Assembly: GCA_001632425.1 (NCBI GenBank)
Contig: KV425554.1
Coordinates: 294,634 to 358,633 of the forward strand
Length of the DNA: 64,000 nucleotides
From: Neolentinus lepideus HHB14362 ss-1
Lineage: Eukaryota > Basidiomycota > Agaricomycetes > Gloeophyllales > Gloeophyllaceae
Reading direction: 5' to 3'
A program made the position numbers and the translations under genes. This document shows positions 8,581 to 19,917 of this stretch, one piece after another (the first letter of the stretch is position 1; the number at the start of each line of letters is the position of its first letter). The notes beneath the pieces are model-generated. The model ran no database searches, was not told the origin of the DNA, and worked only from the letters and a program-made list of their open reading frames with translations.

Positions 8581-10824
8581 CTATTTCCATACATTATTGA
8601 CCTTATGCGTCGCCTCCGCTGATGCTGGCTTGGTCTTGATCGCAAGAGTGGTTGCCGGTTTCCTTACTACACTTACCTGAACATCTGGTCGTTTCCGGAC
8701 ACGGGAGGTAGTCGATCTTGTATGCCGCTGCTCGGTCTCGGAAGTACTGGACTTGGGTCGAAGCCCCATGCGCCGCTCCTGGACAGGCTTCGTCTCTCCC
8801 TCTGGAGAGACAACTTTCCTTCGCTTTGCCCCAGGCCGTACAGCACGCCCCTCACTATCCGTCGTACCCAATTCATCATCCCCTTCCCCTTCACCGTCCG
8901 TAAACAGCTCGGAGGATAGTTTGGGTCGCACCCTCGCGACCGGAGGTCGCAGTGTGCGAGATCCCGCTTTCAAGGAGGACGTCTTCCTGAGAACACTGCC
9001 TCTAGTCTTATTCAGCATATCCTTCTTTACCGAGTCTCCAGCGTCGTGTCCAATATCCGACTCGGAGGCTGTAGTATTTATAACCTCCGGGATCTCGTTG
9101 AGACCCCGCGTCCTCTTCCTACCGGCCGCGGAGGCAACGTCAGATGAGGACGAATACACCGAGGACCGAGACGGTGAGCGAGAGATAGCTGTACGCAAGG
9201 ACGAGCCATAGTCTGTGGTGGAGAGAGCAGTGGACTGGCTCTGATAGCTCGACGACGTGGTTAGTGCCACAGACACTGGCCTATTCGCTGGCTGATCGCG
9301 CGCTTTCACAGTAGCCTGTGGATCGTCCTTCCCTTTCTTCGCTGCATGTCTAAGGGGACGCGGAGTGCGAAATGAAATATCGAAGCTATCCTCTTCGATG
9401 CCGTACTCGCTTTCCTCACTACTGCTGCTCTGGTCCGATACCAACGTTTCGTCCTGGCTCTCGCTGACAGTGGGATTGTCCGAGACACCGAGTCCATTAT
9501 CGTTAAGCTCTTGTACCCCTGTCATTTTGACGTTGTCGCTCAAGCCGCCGTCAGAACTGGGGTGTATGTTCTGGGCCTGCTTGAGCGACTGGTCAAAACC
9601 CTGGCCGGAGCCGTCAGCGTCCATCGCCTCCGACGACTCTTCCGGTATTCCTTCGGTGGTAGGTCTACCGCACGACGAGGCCAAGAGTTTCGACCGTGTT
9701 GTCAAGGGCGTAGCGGGGTATGCGGAGGGGATAGGAGGGTATTGCCGCCAGTCGTCGTCTTCAGGGTAATGGTTAGCGGTGCTTGTGGGTTTCGGAGGGA
9801 GTCTGGAGGATGTTGTCATGGGCGTTGCGGGGTACGCAGAGGGGAAGGCGGGATATTTTCGCCATTCGTCGTCGTGTTCTTCGTGATTTGAAACACCGTC
9901 AGTAGTAGGTGCCCCGTTGAATGACGACACGTCCTCGTCATACGCAGGAGGTGGGTGCCAGATTTGATATGAAGTCGAGGATGCAGAGGACATCCTCGTT
10001 TGCGGATAGGAACGAGGTTGCCCACCGATGCCTCCAGTGCCTCCACTATTGCCTGTGGAATACATGGAAGGGTAACCATTACTTTGTGTGGCCCGGATAG
10101 TATTATTCCTCGAATACGGCGGTCGAGCACCACCACCCTCCTGGAGAGCGACTCTGCTATTAAGTGGCGGACTCGGCTCTGGACCACCTAAATCGTATCC
10201 ATTCAAGTTTAGCGATGAGACATCCGAGTCAGGCTGAAGGGTCTCCTCGAAATGGGATGATGCTTTTGATCCCTTCCACCACGACGTAACTGACTGAACT
10301 GGGATGGAGACCAGCATGATGAGAAGGCCCCCGAATAGTGCAGCGGCCTCGAGCATAGAATCGAGCAAGGGGGCGTAGGGCTTGAGCAGAGGACGAATGA
10401 CATGCAAATAAATCGGTTCAGCTCCCTAATTAGGTGAAAGGGGTTAGCAGCAGCAGCGCGGAAGTAGTGCAGACGTACCCTGGCCCGCGTCAAAAGCATG
10501 AATAGAAGCAGAAGGGCCTTAATCTCCTCGTAGAAAGGAATGAAGATGCCAACGATACCATCTAACGTCCCTTCGTACAGAGCAAAGCAGCACTTAAAGA
10601 TGGATAAAGTAGGCATTAGTGGTCTTATGTAGCTTGGCATAACATACCCAGACAATCCACACTGCCAAGCATCCCTTCATATTCCGCTTCCTTTGTGTCA
10701 TAGCCCTTGCGCTCGGCTTGCCATTGTTTCGACTCGAAGGTCGAGGAGGCTTATAAGCCTTGTATGTCTCCCAGACATTGAGGAAGAGCACGGACAGGCG
10801 AAGTATCGGGACTACCACAGGCAT
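8581..10824 (-). CDS. Yop1/REEP (TB2/DP1/HVA22) ER-shaping protein with very long disordered tail
   Basis: REEP proteins bend ER tubules through hairpin membrane segments. Three exons (10648-10824, 10479-10592, 8581-10425) give 711 residues. The N-terminal 130 residues carry the family pattern: VLFLNVWETYKA, a basic cytosolic loop (RKRNMKG), CLAVWIVWCCFALYEG, the hallmark GIFIPFYEEIKALLLLFMLLTRARG, and YLHVIRPLLKPYAPLLDSMLE. A further hydrophobic stretch (ALFGGLLIMLVSIPV) follows. The remaining 540 residues are Ser/Thr/Pro-rich, with an acidic patch near the middle and a basic C-terminus (RKRPDVQVSVVRK). Two 38-residue repeats with WR(K/Q)YP and PSAYPATP lie near residues 210-285. Usual REEPs are 180-250 residues, so the tail is an addition; it could bind microtubules (basic, Ser-rich), but that is inference. 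Confidence 0.88.
9690..9885 (-). repeat. Two-copy in-frame repeat inside the REEP-like tail
   Basis: Two related stretches start near 9703 and 9817, a spacing of 114 bp or 38 codons. Each encodes D-(D/E)-W-R-x-Y-P, then PSAYPATP and T-T-x-S-(K/R)-L. Third-base differences between the copies suggest an old duplication kept by selection. Confidence 0.75.
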
Positions 10825-11073
10825 TGTAGATTATTGACTGAGTTAAGCACGAATAACAAGTGTGAAGCCGCGAGACGCCTTGGTCACAAAAATGAGCAGG
10901 TCGTTGCATAGAGGCTAGCGTTCATATAGGAATCATACGCGCAGGAGCTCCAGTAAACTTCCAAAGCGCCTCGAGTCTCAGCGGCGCGTCCTCGAGGCAA
11001 CAGTCACGTGGCATATCCCCTCGTCCGCGTCGCCCAGCGCTTTCCCGCGCCCACGTCTATTACAGCCACCAGC
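10825..11073. promoter_or_regulatory. Divergent promoter of the REEP-like gene and BUD31
   Basis: A 249 bp gap separates opposite start codons. No clear core element is seen; the call rests on layout. Confidence 0.45.
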
Positions 11074-11731
11074 ATGCCCAAAATCCGGACGTCGAGGACG
11101 AAGAAGCCGCCTGAGGGGTACGAGGATATCGAGTCTGTAAGTGGTGTTCTTTCATCGAGAGCAAGACTGAACTCAATAGAGGTTGTATTAGATCCTCGAT
11201 GACTATGCGAAGAAAATGCGTGATGCAGAGAATGAATCCCATGAGGGTAAACGAAAGACGGAGTCTCTCTGGCCGATAATGCGCATCTCTCACGCTCGCT
11301 CGAGGTATATCTACGAGCTTTACTATAAGCGTGAAGCCATTAGTCGGGAACTGTACGACTGGCTATTGAAAGAAGGGTATGCTGATGCAAAGTATGTCAT
11401 TGATCTTGGTTCATTCGGATTACGACTCACCAAGAGTGTAGTCTGATAGCTAAGTGGAAAAAGACCGGATACGAGAAGTTGTGTTGTCTGAGATGCATCC
11501 AGACCAGGGTGAGTTGGATCTAGCCACGTCTTCGTATACGTTTATTGACACACGGAAAGGACATGAACTACCAAGGCTCTACGTGCGTCTGTCGGGTTCC
11601 GAAGACACAGCTTAGGAAAGGGACCGTTGTAGAATGCGTCCATTGCGGTATGTCCATGCTAGTCCAAATCTAAGGTCTACTCCTAATTCGCCATTGCGTC
11701 AGGATGCCGAGGCTGTAGCTCGGACTCATAG
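11074..11731 (+). CDS. BUD31: Pre-mRNA splicing factor BUD31 (G10 family)
   Basis: It is a core spliceosome protein of the catalytically activated complex. Five exons (11074-11136, 11192-11391, 11442-11508, 11560-11647, 11703-11731) join perfectly to 148 residues, close to the usual 144-157. The sequence is nearly diagnostic: [19 protein letters not shown] at the start, then [20 protein letters not shown] and [19 protein letters not shown]. The C-terminal zinc cluster has all expected cysteines ([32 protein letters not shown]). The last exon is only 29 nt. Every junction uses good GT-AG sites. This is one of the safest calls here and a useful check of the splice pattern. Confidence 0.97.
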
Positions 11732-12343
11732 CCGCCGTCTGTCTTCAAGTTTCCTTCTTGACGATGTCACCGTCAGCATTATTACGACGCTTTGCCCCGT
11801 TTTCATGTGCGTGTATCTTGTACATTTCATATAATTATGGACATCCTGTTTTCTGTATGAATAGTGGCCTGAATATAGTCTTCCCCAATAGTCTGCATAG
11901 AACAAGTTAAAATAACGCCGGGTGTCCTGGGCATGTACTGGACGTATGGGAGCCGGAGCGTTACATGGTCACCTCGGATAACCCCCTAGCCGGGGTCACG
12001 CGTTCATGCCGCCCACCCCGGCCGACCGGGAGTCTCGGTGGTCTACACGGGTAGCGTTACGCGTTACATCACACATATACACATATACATATATACAATA
12101 TATACGAGGGATATGAAAGGCACCGATCACCGGCCATGAGGTGGGCCTGCATAATGAAGAGGAAGACGGATCCGGAAGCTCGTACAAAATGTCTCGTACT
12201 TGAGTTATACCCGTGCGGCTCCTGTTTCCCTCCCCCATCTAAGGACTATAAGGATGAGACGCAAACAGATCATGATCTCGGCTACTTACAAATTTTCGTA
12301 CCTTTTACCACACCTGTCACTACGCCCACTGTATTGACGAAGG
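11732..12343. other. Intergenic region with a short CA/TA dinucleotide tract
   Basis: It separates BUD31 from the antiporter gene. Between about 12070 and 12106 the sequence alternates CA and TA steps, a degenerate microsatellite. No coding signal is seen. The 3' half presumably holds the antiporter promoter. Confidence 0.55.
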
Positions 12344-15300
12344 ATGCGTGCGTCCAACGACCACTTGCTGTCGGTGGGAAAGACGCTTGCAGGGAGAGCT
12401 GCACCCGAACAGGTTCGTCAAGGGTATTTGGTATTCCAACCGATCAAAGCTGAAGAGCTCGATATCTATCGTTTGCTAGGCCGGGCTATTTGTTGGGTTG
12501 AATCCGAGTGTCTACAATCCCAACGATCCTATCGTACTATGGGTTATCCAAGTCGGCGCGTCTACTCAATCTCCGTTGTTATATATCGTGCTTATCGAGT
12601 AGTTAGTAATTATCATTGGCTCGACGCAGTTACTGTCGCTGCTGCTTGGCCGCATCCGCCAGCCCCGGGTCATCGCAGAAGTCATCACAGGCGTAATCCT
12701 TGGGCCCTCCATTATGGGTCGCATTCCCGGCTTCACAGCGGCCATATTTCCCACCGTCTCGATTCCCATGCTGGACCTCACCGCGACTATCGGTCTCGTC
12801 CTCTTCCTCTTCCTAGTGGGACTTGAAATCGACTTCCGCGTCGTCAAGCGGAACGCGAAGGCCTCAGCTGCGATTTCTGTGGCGGGGCTGGTGCTGCCCT
12901 TAGGACTTGGGGCGGCGCTCGCGGTACCATTGTACCACCAGTTTGTGGATGACAGTGTGAACTATGGATATTTTATTTTGTTTACTGCGGTCGCTATCGG
13001 GATCACGGCGTTCCCCGTGCTTTGTCGCATCCTGACCGAGCTTAATCTCTTAGACACTACCGTCGGTGTCCTCGTCCTCTCAGCAGGAGTGGGAAACGAT
13101 GTAGTGGGCTGGGTTTTACTCGCGTTGTCAGTAGCGCTGGTCAACGCCTCCAGTGGCTTGACAGCCCTATGGGTCCTGCTTACTGCCGTCGGCTATGTTC
13201 TGTTCCTTCTACTCCCTGTCAAGTGGGCGTTCCGATGGTTGGCCAAAAGGACTGGCAGTCTGGAAACAGGCCAACCTACGGCGTTTATGACGACGGTAAC
13301 GCTGCTTGTCGTCTTTATTTCCGCGTTTTTCACGGACATCATTGGCATTCATCCCATCTTCGGTAAGGAGAGTTCTTAATGCACGAAAATGTCCCGTTTA
13401 CCAGAACTACCTTCAGGTGGTTTCGTGGCTGGTCTCATCATCCCGCGTGAGAACGGTTTCGCCATTTCGTTGACGGAGAAGCTGGAAGATCTTGTGTCCC
13501 TACTGTTCTTGCCTTTGGTCAGTACCTTCATTTCGTGTCCTCTGCGTGGCCTTGCCAACTGTACACACTTCCAGTATTTCACGTATTCAGGATTGCGGAC
13601 CAACCTCGGCCTTCTCAACAACGGGATTACATGGGGCTACGTGTTCCTCATCTGCGCCGTCGCCTTCTTCTCCAAGTTCATCGGTTGTTTCACCTCGGCC
13701 AAACTCTGCGGGTTCAGCCTACGCGAGTCAGGCGCAGTGGGTTCTCTGATGAGTTGCAAAGGGTGATCCTATTGCATTGTGTCAGTAGTAACTCTTTTAC
13801 TTACAACAAGATCTTCAGCCTGGTCGAGCTCATCGTTCTCAATGTCGGCTATCAAGCAGGCATCCTCGACACGCGCACGTTTTCGATGTTCGTCATCCAC
13901 GCACTGATCCTCACGTTCATTACCACGCCACTCACGCTCCTCTGGTACCCGCCGAAGTACCGGTCTCACTGGGACGCTGTGCAAAAAAAGGCAGCGAATC
14001 AGGCAATTGAGGAAGGCACAGGCGCTTCGACTCTCCAGGACGCAGACGAGTTTAAGACGCGGTTCACGGTGGTCCTGGACGCGATTGAACAGTTGCCGGC
14101 AGCAATGACGTTGACGAAGTGCCTGCAGCAGACGAGTGCGGATGTTGGGCGTCCACTCTCTACGATCTCGGAGACCTCGGATCGGAAAGGTTCCGATGTA
14201 CCTACAACACAGTTTGCGGCTGTCGCACCAGCACAACATCAAATTTCGGTCGATGCCTTGCGCCTTATCGAACTAACAGATCGTACTTCTGCGGTGCTTA
14301 AGTCCCAGCACGCAGACTCGCTCATCGAGAGAGATCCAGTCGTATCTGTGTTCCGCACTTTCGGCTTCCTCAATGGTCTCTCCGTCAATGCAGCTTTGTC
14401 CGTCGTCCCTCCCGACGAGTTCACGAGCAGCATCGTGGAGCATGTCAGGGGTCATGGTTCTCAGATGGTTGTTATCCCCTTGAACGCCTCTTTGTTTCAC
14501 TCCAGCGCAGAGCCGGTCAATTCGGCCAGTCCTGTCGCAATAGTTGAGACTTCGTATAATCCCTTCGACAGTCTCTTCCAGCGGTCGACCAGTCCAGAGC
14601 ATGCTTCGCCTGTCGTATACTCCCCACTCGTCAGGAGTGTGTTCACGGACATCCCGTCTGACGTCGCTCTGTTCATTGATCGAACATCGGCTAGCTTGGC
14701 TTCACCTGGTCCTCGCCAGATTTTCCTGCCATTCTTTGGAGGACCTGACGATCGCCTTGCGCTGTCGTTTGTTATGCAGCTCTGCATGAACCCAGATGTT
14801 ACCGCTACCGTTGTTAAAATCATGAAACAGCAGTCGAATGAGCTCGAGCAGGTAGACACTATCGAGGCTGAGAAGATTATGGCTGTCCACAGCTACGTGA
14901 GTCCTCTGAATGACCTCTGCGTCCATCTGTGCTCACCCTCATCGTATTTCAGATGCAAACGACAATTCTTGACACGGCACAGCATCGGCCCAACACCACG
15001 GCGCAGCTAGCATCCGAGACAGCCGATAATTTACTGTGGTCTCGTTACTTTTCGCCCTCCACACCGCTCAGCCCTGAAGTGGCGTCGGCTGTTGGCCGTA
15101 TCACGTTCAGACATGAATTTTCGTCTCTGCCATTGCACGCGGTTCTTGACTTCGCGAATCAAGTGACTTCAGGGCCTCTATGTGTTATCATGGGTCGTTC
15201 TAGACGATATGCCGGACAGTCGAATGCGCCGGAGTTTCGCCAGCTGGCTTCCGAGCGCGGCTTGAGGATCTCCTCTGACCTGATTAAGACCATGGGAGAT

Positions 15301-15366
15301 GCCGCGGCCGCTGTGGTTACAGCGACGACCAGCTGCAGTGTCCTCGTTCTCCAGGCTTCATCTTGA
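12344..15366 (+). CDS. KHA1: K+/H+ antiporter, KHA1-type (monovalent cation:proton antiporter 2 family)
   Basis: It exchanges K+ or Na+ for protons, in yeast at internal (Golgi-like) membranes. Seven exons (12344-12412, 12480-12551, 12603-13362, 13417-13517, 13575-13762, 13819-14896, 14953-15366) give 893 residues. Conserved blocks: LNPSVYNPNDPIVLWVIQ, LLSLLLGRIRQPRVIAEV, GVILGPSIMGRIPGF, VLFLFLVGLEIDF, ITAFPVLCRIL, and VGNDVVGW, where the ion-site Asp follows Asn. Then comes GGFVAGLIIPRENGFA. About 12 membrane segments fill residues 30-430. The remaining 450 residues form the cytosolic tail with a USP-like second half (LPFFGGPDDRLALSF, SEVASAV-type helices, GPLCVIMGRS). The second donor is the weak GTCGGC, chosen because it restores the helix VIIIGSTQLLSLL. 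Confidence 0.92.
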
Positions 15367-15975
15367 TTCTCGTTCTCATTTCGTTCATACTGGGTTATAG
15401 AGAGAGCAATGTATTATAATGACTGGATGCATGTTACTACTTGGTTTATGTTTCTCTGTATTACCACACTTATTTGTGTTGTACGTTGTAGGAGTTTATG
15501 GATCCATATTTTGCTCGTGATCGTCTTCCCTCGGTTTCCAACGCGATCGCGTATGTTTTGTAATTATAAGGTTCCGGAATCAAGATTCAGGAATGCGGGG
15601 ACAAAGGAGGTGTGTGCCGGCGGAGGAGCACTGCCACCCTTGTTCCATTTATGGAAATGGGTACGAAACGCTGTCCGTGCGAGAGCTGCTGATGCCCTTC
15701 AACCCAGTGTGCAAGCTGGACTGTGAATCTATAAAGGAATGATACACAGTTCTCCTTGTAATATCGCTGCTCGGTATTCTTTTGTAGGCAGCCGGTACGT
15801 TTCTCTCGATGCCACATCGTGTTTAGGCTCGACGCTGACTTGGCTTGCTTGATCGTTGTCGTTGTCGTGGAACCGATGGGACGCGATGACTCGTCTTTGA
15901 TCTTCATGACTACGTGTCATAGCAGCCGTATATTATCCTCAAGAGACAACAAACACCCTCACACTCCGATAATCC
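15367..15975. other. Intergenic region, no gene seen
   Basis: It lies between the antiporter stop and the next plus-strand start. Frames of up to 106 codons on the minus strand have no family features. It probably holds the antiporter 3' UTR and the promoter of the next gene. Confidence 0.5.
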
Positions 15976-16812
15976 TTGATGACGCCGAGGAAGCGTCCTC
16001 ATTGCCATACATGCGGTTCCCCGATGGCAGGGCACCGGCGTCACAATGGGATTGTCGTCTGCCCCGAAGAGGGCGACCAGGAAGGAATAGAGATGGAGGA
16101 GGATGACGAGCAACCAGCCGGCGACGCGCCCCCGTCACCCCCGCCATCTCCGCACCGGGGCGGTGTGCGCCAAGTCTCAGAGTTTTCGATACCAGAGGAC
16201 AGATCATGGCATCGAAAGAACCCCAATTGGGTTACACCGCCGCCGCGACGTCCGCGTCCCCTCCAGGCTGAGCCTGAGATGCCACAAATCATCCTACCCT
16301 CGGCCAATACTCCTCAATCGCGAGAAGGATCGTACGTGTCCACAGTCTTAGGATCAGTTGAGCCCCCCGGCCCAGAGAAGAGCGACGAAGAAGCAATTAT
16401 GCTGCCGCCGGAAGCGGAAGCGGCGACACCCGAAACCCTGGTGTTCGCGTCCAAGATGCCACTGGCTAGCGTCTTCAGTGTGACAGCGCGGGATGTGAAC
16501 ACGGCACAGCGCACCGCCCGTAATCTCGGGCTGCACACAGGCCTCATTCCCAAGCCTCCCGAAGCCGACAGAAGCAGGAGAGGAAGTAGGCTGTTGGCTC
16601 AACGGTCTTGGTGGATGGTTGTCGGAAAGAGCGATACTGCTGTACAGCATCTCCTCGATGCGCACCAGAAGGAGATGCCGGGGAGGCTTGACGAAGAACC
16701 GCCGTACGCAGCATATGCGAATCGAGAGAGGCGAGGGATGTCTTTTTTTCAGCTGGTCATTGCAGGTGCAATTGGTGGTTTGATCGTAGTGTATGGTCTA
16801 TCCTTGTTGTAG
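15976..16812 (+). CDS. Hypothetical tail-anchored protein with N-terminal Cys-His motif
   Basis: A single-exon frame of 278 residues. I do not recognise a named family. The N-terminus reads CHTCGSPMAGHRR and then VVCPE, a CxxC plus Cys arrangement that could be a small zinc ribbon lacking one ligand. An acidic and Pro-rich linker follows (EEDDEQPAGDAPPSPPP). Around residues 150-220 is a more ordered stretch (LASVFSVTARDVNTAQRTARNLGL and beyond), then AVQHLLDAHQKEMPG. The last 20 residues are hydrophobic (FFQLVIAGAIGGLIVVYGL) and end at LSLL, a typical tail anchor preceded by RERRG. This suggests a cytosol-facing protein on the ER or mitochondrial outer membrane. An intact long frame with good codon use supports it as a gene. 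Confidence 0.7.
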   Translation: MMTPRKRPHCHTCGSPMAGHRRHNGIVVCPEEGDQEGIEMEEDDEQPAGDAPPSPPPSPHRGGVRQVSEFSIPEDRSWHRKNPNWVTPPPRRPRPLQAEPEMPQIILPSANTPQSREGSYVSTVLGSVEPPGPEKSDEEAIMLPPEAEAATPETLVFASKMPLASVFSVTARDVNTAQRTARNLGLHTGLIPKPPEADRSRRGSRLLAQRSWWMVVGKSDTAVQHLLDAHQKEMPGRLDEEPPYAAYANRERRGMSFFQLVIAGAIGGLIVVYGLSLL

Positions 16813-17410
16813 TTAGTACTTCAGGAGACACCTGTCAGGTAAGGACTCGTACTGCTTTACTACCTTGTACAGTAGCAGTATGTATGCTTTATGTTTTATG
16901 CACCGTCTATGCAATTACATTTCCCCCATAAATAATATGTTGTACCAGTCTACCAGATATGCATTCCGTGTGGCGTCGTGAAATACCAGCCGATCCGTTC
17001 TTTTAGTGACACAATTCAAGGAGTGACATTGACTAAGTAATATGCAGTGCGTAATAACACAAACAGCCAGAGGAAAGTGTAGCAACGATCGCGGTGAACT
17101 GATGGTGAATAGTTTACAGCTGTCCATACTCTGTAGTCGGTGGTATCGATGGTAAGTGAGAGAAATAATAAAAAGGTCATAAACAGTCGTGACGAGGGCA
17201 AAACCCAGCAGTGATAAATAGCGGATGCTGACGTGTGCGCCCTTCTGGCGTGCGAGATGTAATAAGGATATGTATGTTCGACCGCTCTGCACGAGTGAGA
17301 TTTGTAGTGCCGTTGAAGCTCTCCTCGATCTAGCTTTGATCAAGGACCCTCTAAAATAACCAAAAATCTTCGTCTTCGTCTGATCAAAGCCCAAACGGAC
17401 CTGCTGGAGG
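16813..17410. other. Convergent intergenic region, AT-richer, no gene seen
   Basis: It lies between two stops on opposite strands and should contain both 3' UTRs. The 189-codon minus frame at 16915-17484 crosses into the next gene's end in a different frame and looks accidental. Confidence 0.5.
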
Positions 17411-19510
17411 TCAGATCCCCCAATCATCCATCGGTCCGCCAAACCTCGCCTTGCCTCCCCATCCCCGACCCGCACCCTCCGCAACCCCCCTTTCCTCCGC
17501 CCTCTCCACGCTCATACTCATCCCCGCTCCGCCATACGTCCCATTCGCACCTAACAGCCAGCTCGCCCACCACCCCGCGCTCCCCTCGCTATCGCTGCGC
17601 TCCTTGTTCTTCTTCTTCTTGCCGCGCTTACTTGGGTACTTGGACGACTCGGACCCGCCAGGCTTTGAGCTCCCGTATGACTCGGGGAGCTCTGCAAAGC
17701 TGATGCGCTTGGGCGTCGAGCGGCCTGAGCTTGCGCTGCTCCGCGAGAGGGGCGAGTCGGGGATGCCCAGGAGAGATGGGGAGGCCGAGACGGGTGTGGG
17801 TGGTGCACTGCGCTGCTTTAGCGAAGAGTGCCGAGGCGGGCTAGGCGGGCGTGTGCTCGAGTGGTGCATGCCTTTCGTGAAGAGACGGGATATCGACGCT
17901 GTGGCGGTTGATGTCCCACTTGCAGGTGCGGGCGGAGGAGATTTGGGGAGGAAGTTTGCTTTTCGTAGCGGTTCCAGGGTCGGTGGATGCGGATCTGGTG
18001 GTTTCGGCTGGTCGTCCAGAATTTTCCGAAGTGTCTGTAGTGTTCTAGATACGTCCGGTTGAGAATCGGTGGACGCGTTTGTGGACGCGGATGACAGCTC
18101 TTCTATAGGAGGTGTCATCGGGCGATGCGGAGGAGGAGGGGAATAATGGCGTCGAGGCGTTATCGACCGGGATCGGGATGTGGACCGTCTCCTACGACCA
18201 GGATCGGGCGAAGTCAGCCGAGATTTTGGGGCTGATACCTGGCTATGGCTGGATCTACGAGACAACGAAGACGATAAAGAGGACGAGGAGGAAGGCAAGC
18301 ATTCCGAAACACTCGTTCTCCGGACCCTAATATTCAAAAATCGACCGCCAAAAATAGAGACGACAGTGATTGTCAGTAAGTGGATTTAGGTAACAGGACG
18401 TAAGAAAGACACGTACACGGGGGGAGATGCATTTCGCTTTGCTACTGATGAAAGAAGGTCGTAGGCCGTCATGGTTGATAGGGACGAAGACGCCTCGATG
18501 CAGCGGTCAAGCTTATCTGAAGATACAGTTCGAGAATGGGATAGCGAAGGCGGTTTAGAGGGCCTGGGGCGAGAGGAGGACGCTGTAATATCGGTAGAAC
18601 CAGACGATACTTCGCGAAAGTAAGCAGATGACGACGACCGAAGACCCAACGTGGACGGGAGGAGGATCGAAGCAGGATCGTCAGTCGAGTCCACGTAGAG
18701 CGTAAGAGCTCGAGGGGCAGATGCGACGAGGTTACTTCGATTGTGGTTGGAGTAGTTTAGGTGACCCGCATCGGAACTCGCGCCATCTCCTATTACAGTG
18801 CGAAGATCCAGCGAGGGACGTCTCATTCCTCGACCCGGACGGCGAATAGAAGATGTAGAAGGAAGACTGTAGCTCACCAAAGTGGCGGAGTCGTCCGTCT
18901 TGCTCGGGCCAGCCTCACTTTCCTCCTCTGAAGGTGCGTGATCGCCAAATAACTTATCCACACCCTTCGTGATCTGTTCCAAATCATCCATCCAAACCTC
19001 ATGCACATCCCCCCCGATCTTCGAAGACAAGGCGCGTGCACGCGTCTCCAGGGAACGGTCAATAGGACTGTCCGCAGCCAGGATGGTAGACAGACTAGAT
19101 TGGGTAGACATGGACGACTGCAAAAGCGTGTTCGATAGCTCTAAGGCGTGTACACTCCTCTCTAGAAGTGAGTCCAGATACGGATCTGAGGCAGACGCAG
19201 GGTGTCGACGTGAACTGCGCGAGGATGAGTGTCGGTGCGTATACCGTCGGGGCGATGTCAAAGGAGGGGATAGCGGAGGGCGTACGTACGCCTGATCTGA
19301 CTCGAAGTCCTCAGTGTCCGCGTCAGCATCACTGTCCGGATAGTCTGGCGGTCGATCCGAAGGAAGCTCTTCCGCTTCCTGCCACAGTAGCTGCGCAGAC
19401 GGTGTTGTATACGCCGGCAACGGGGCTACCGAATCTGAGGACAGCCGTGATGCTGAGGTACGTTTGCGATGGCGATATCGAGGTAGGGAGGGGGAATTGC
19501 GTGCGTTCAT
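17411..19510 (-). CDS. Serine-rich, largely disordered hypothetical protein
   Basis: Two exons (18417-19510 and 17411-18326) with a GTACGT donor give 669 residues. There is no recognised domain. The N-terminal third has basic and acidic blocks (RYRHRKRTSASR, then DSDADADTEDFESD). A likely helical segment at residues 120-210 (LDSLLERSVHALELSNTLLQ, WMDDLEQITKGVDKLFGD) is the only part that looks folded. The second exon is dominated by Ser, Pro and Arg, with many SP/TP sites (TPRRHYSPPPPHRP, PPTPVSASPS) open to phosphorylation. A Lys run (RGKKKKNKERSD) precedes a Gly/Trp-rich end (GWWASWLLGANG). It could be a cell-cycle or polarity scaffold, but nothing in the sequence proves it. It is probably restricted to basidiomycetes. 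Confidence 0.65.
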
Positions 19511-19917
19511 GACTGCAGATCGAACCGCAGTACTAGCAACACGCTCGAGTCAGAGCGGTGCCGTGGGGACGGAACTTAGAAAAACAGGAAAAGTCAAGTT
19601 AGGCAAGAGTTAGTCAACAAGAAGAGAATTTCTGATAGAGGAGCGCTAAGATACTGGAGGACATAAAATAGGGCGTCATAGTTCTCATGAGGAGGCCGCA
19701 TGGCGGGCCCTCCCTTGTAGTGGCATGTTTGCCTTCGGCATATGCATCCCCTTGCACAGTCAACAATGTATCCATCAATGGCTGAACGGAAAACGCGGTA
19801 GTTTCATAACGTCGAACAGAACTGTTACAGAATTACATGAAGACGAGAAACAGACATCTAACATGAGGTATAGTCTATGTATCCATTAAATATGAATGCT
19901 TTGCGCAAACGGATCTA
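19511..19917. other. Intergenic region upstream of the serine-rich gene
   Basis: These 407 bp contain the promoter of the serine-rich gene and the 3' UTR of the phosphodiesterase gene, both on the minus strand. No other signal is seen. Confidence 0.45.

Noticed and set aside
8126..8590. 154-codon minus-strand frame downstream of the REEP-like gene
   Set aside because: It lacks protein-like order of residues and lies in the expected 3' UTR.
17451..18062. 203-codon plus-strand frame opposite the serine-rich gene
   Set aside because: It is the complement of Ser/Pro-rich codons in the minus-strand gene and has no independent features.
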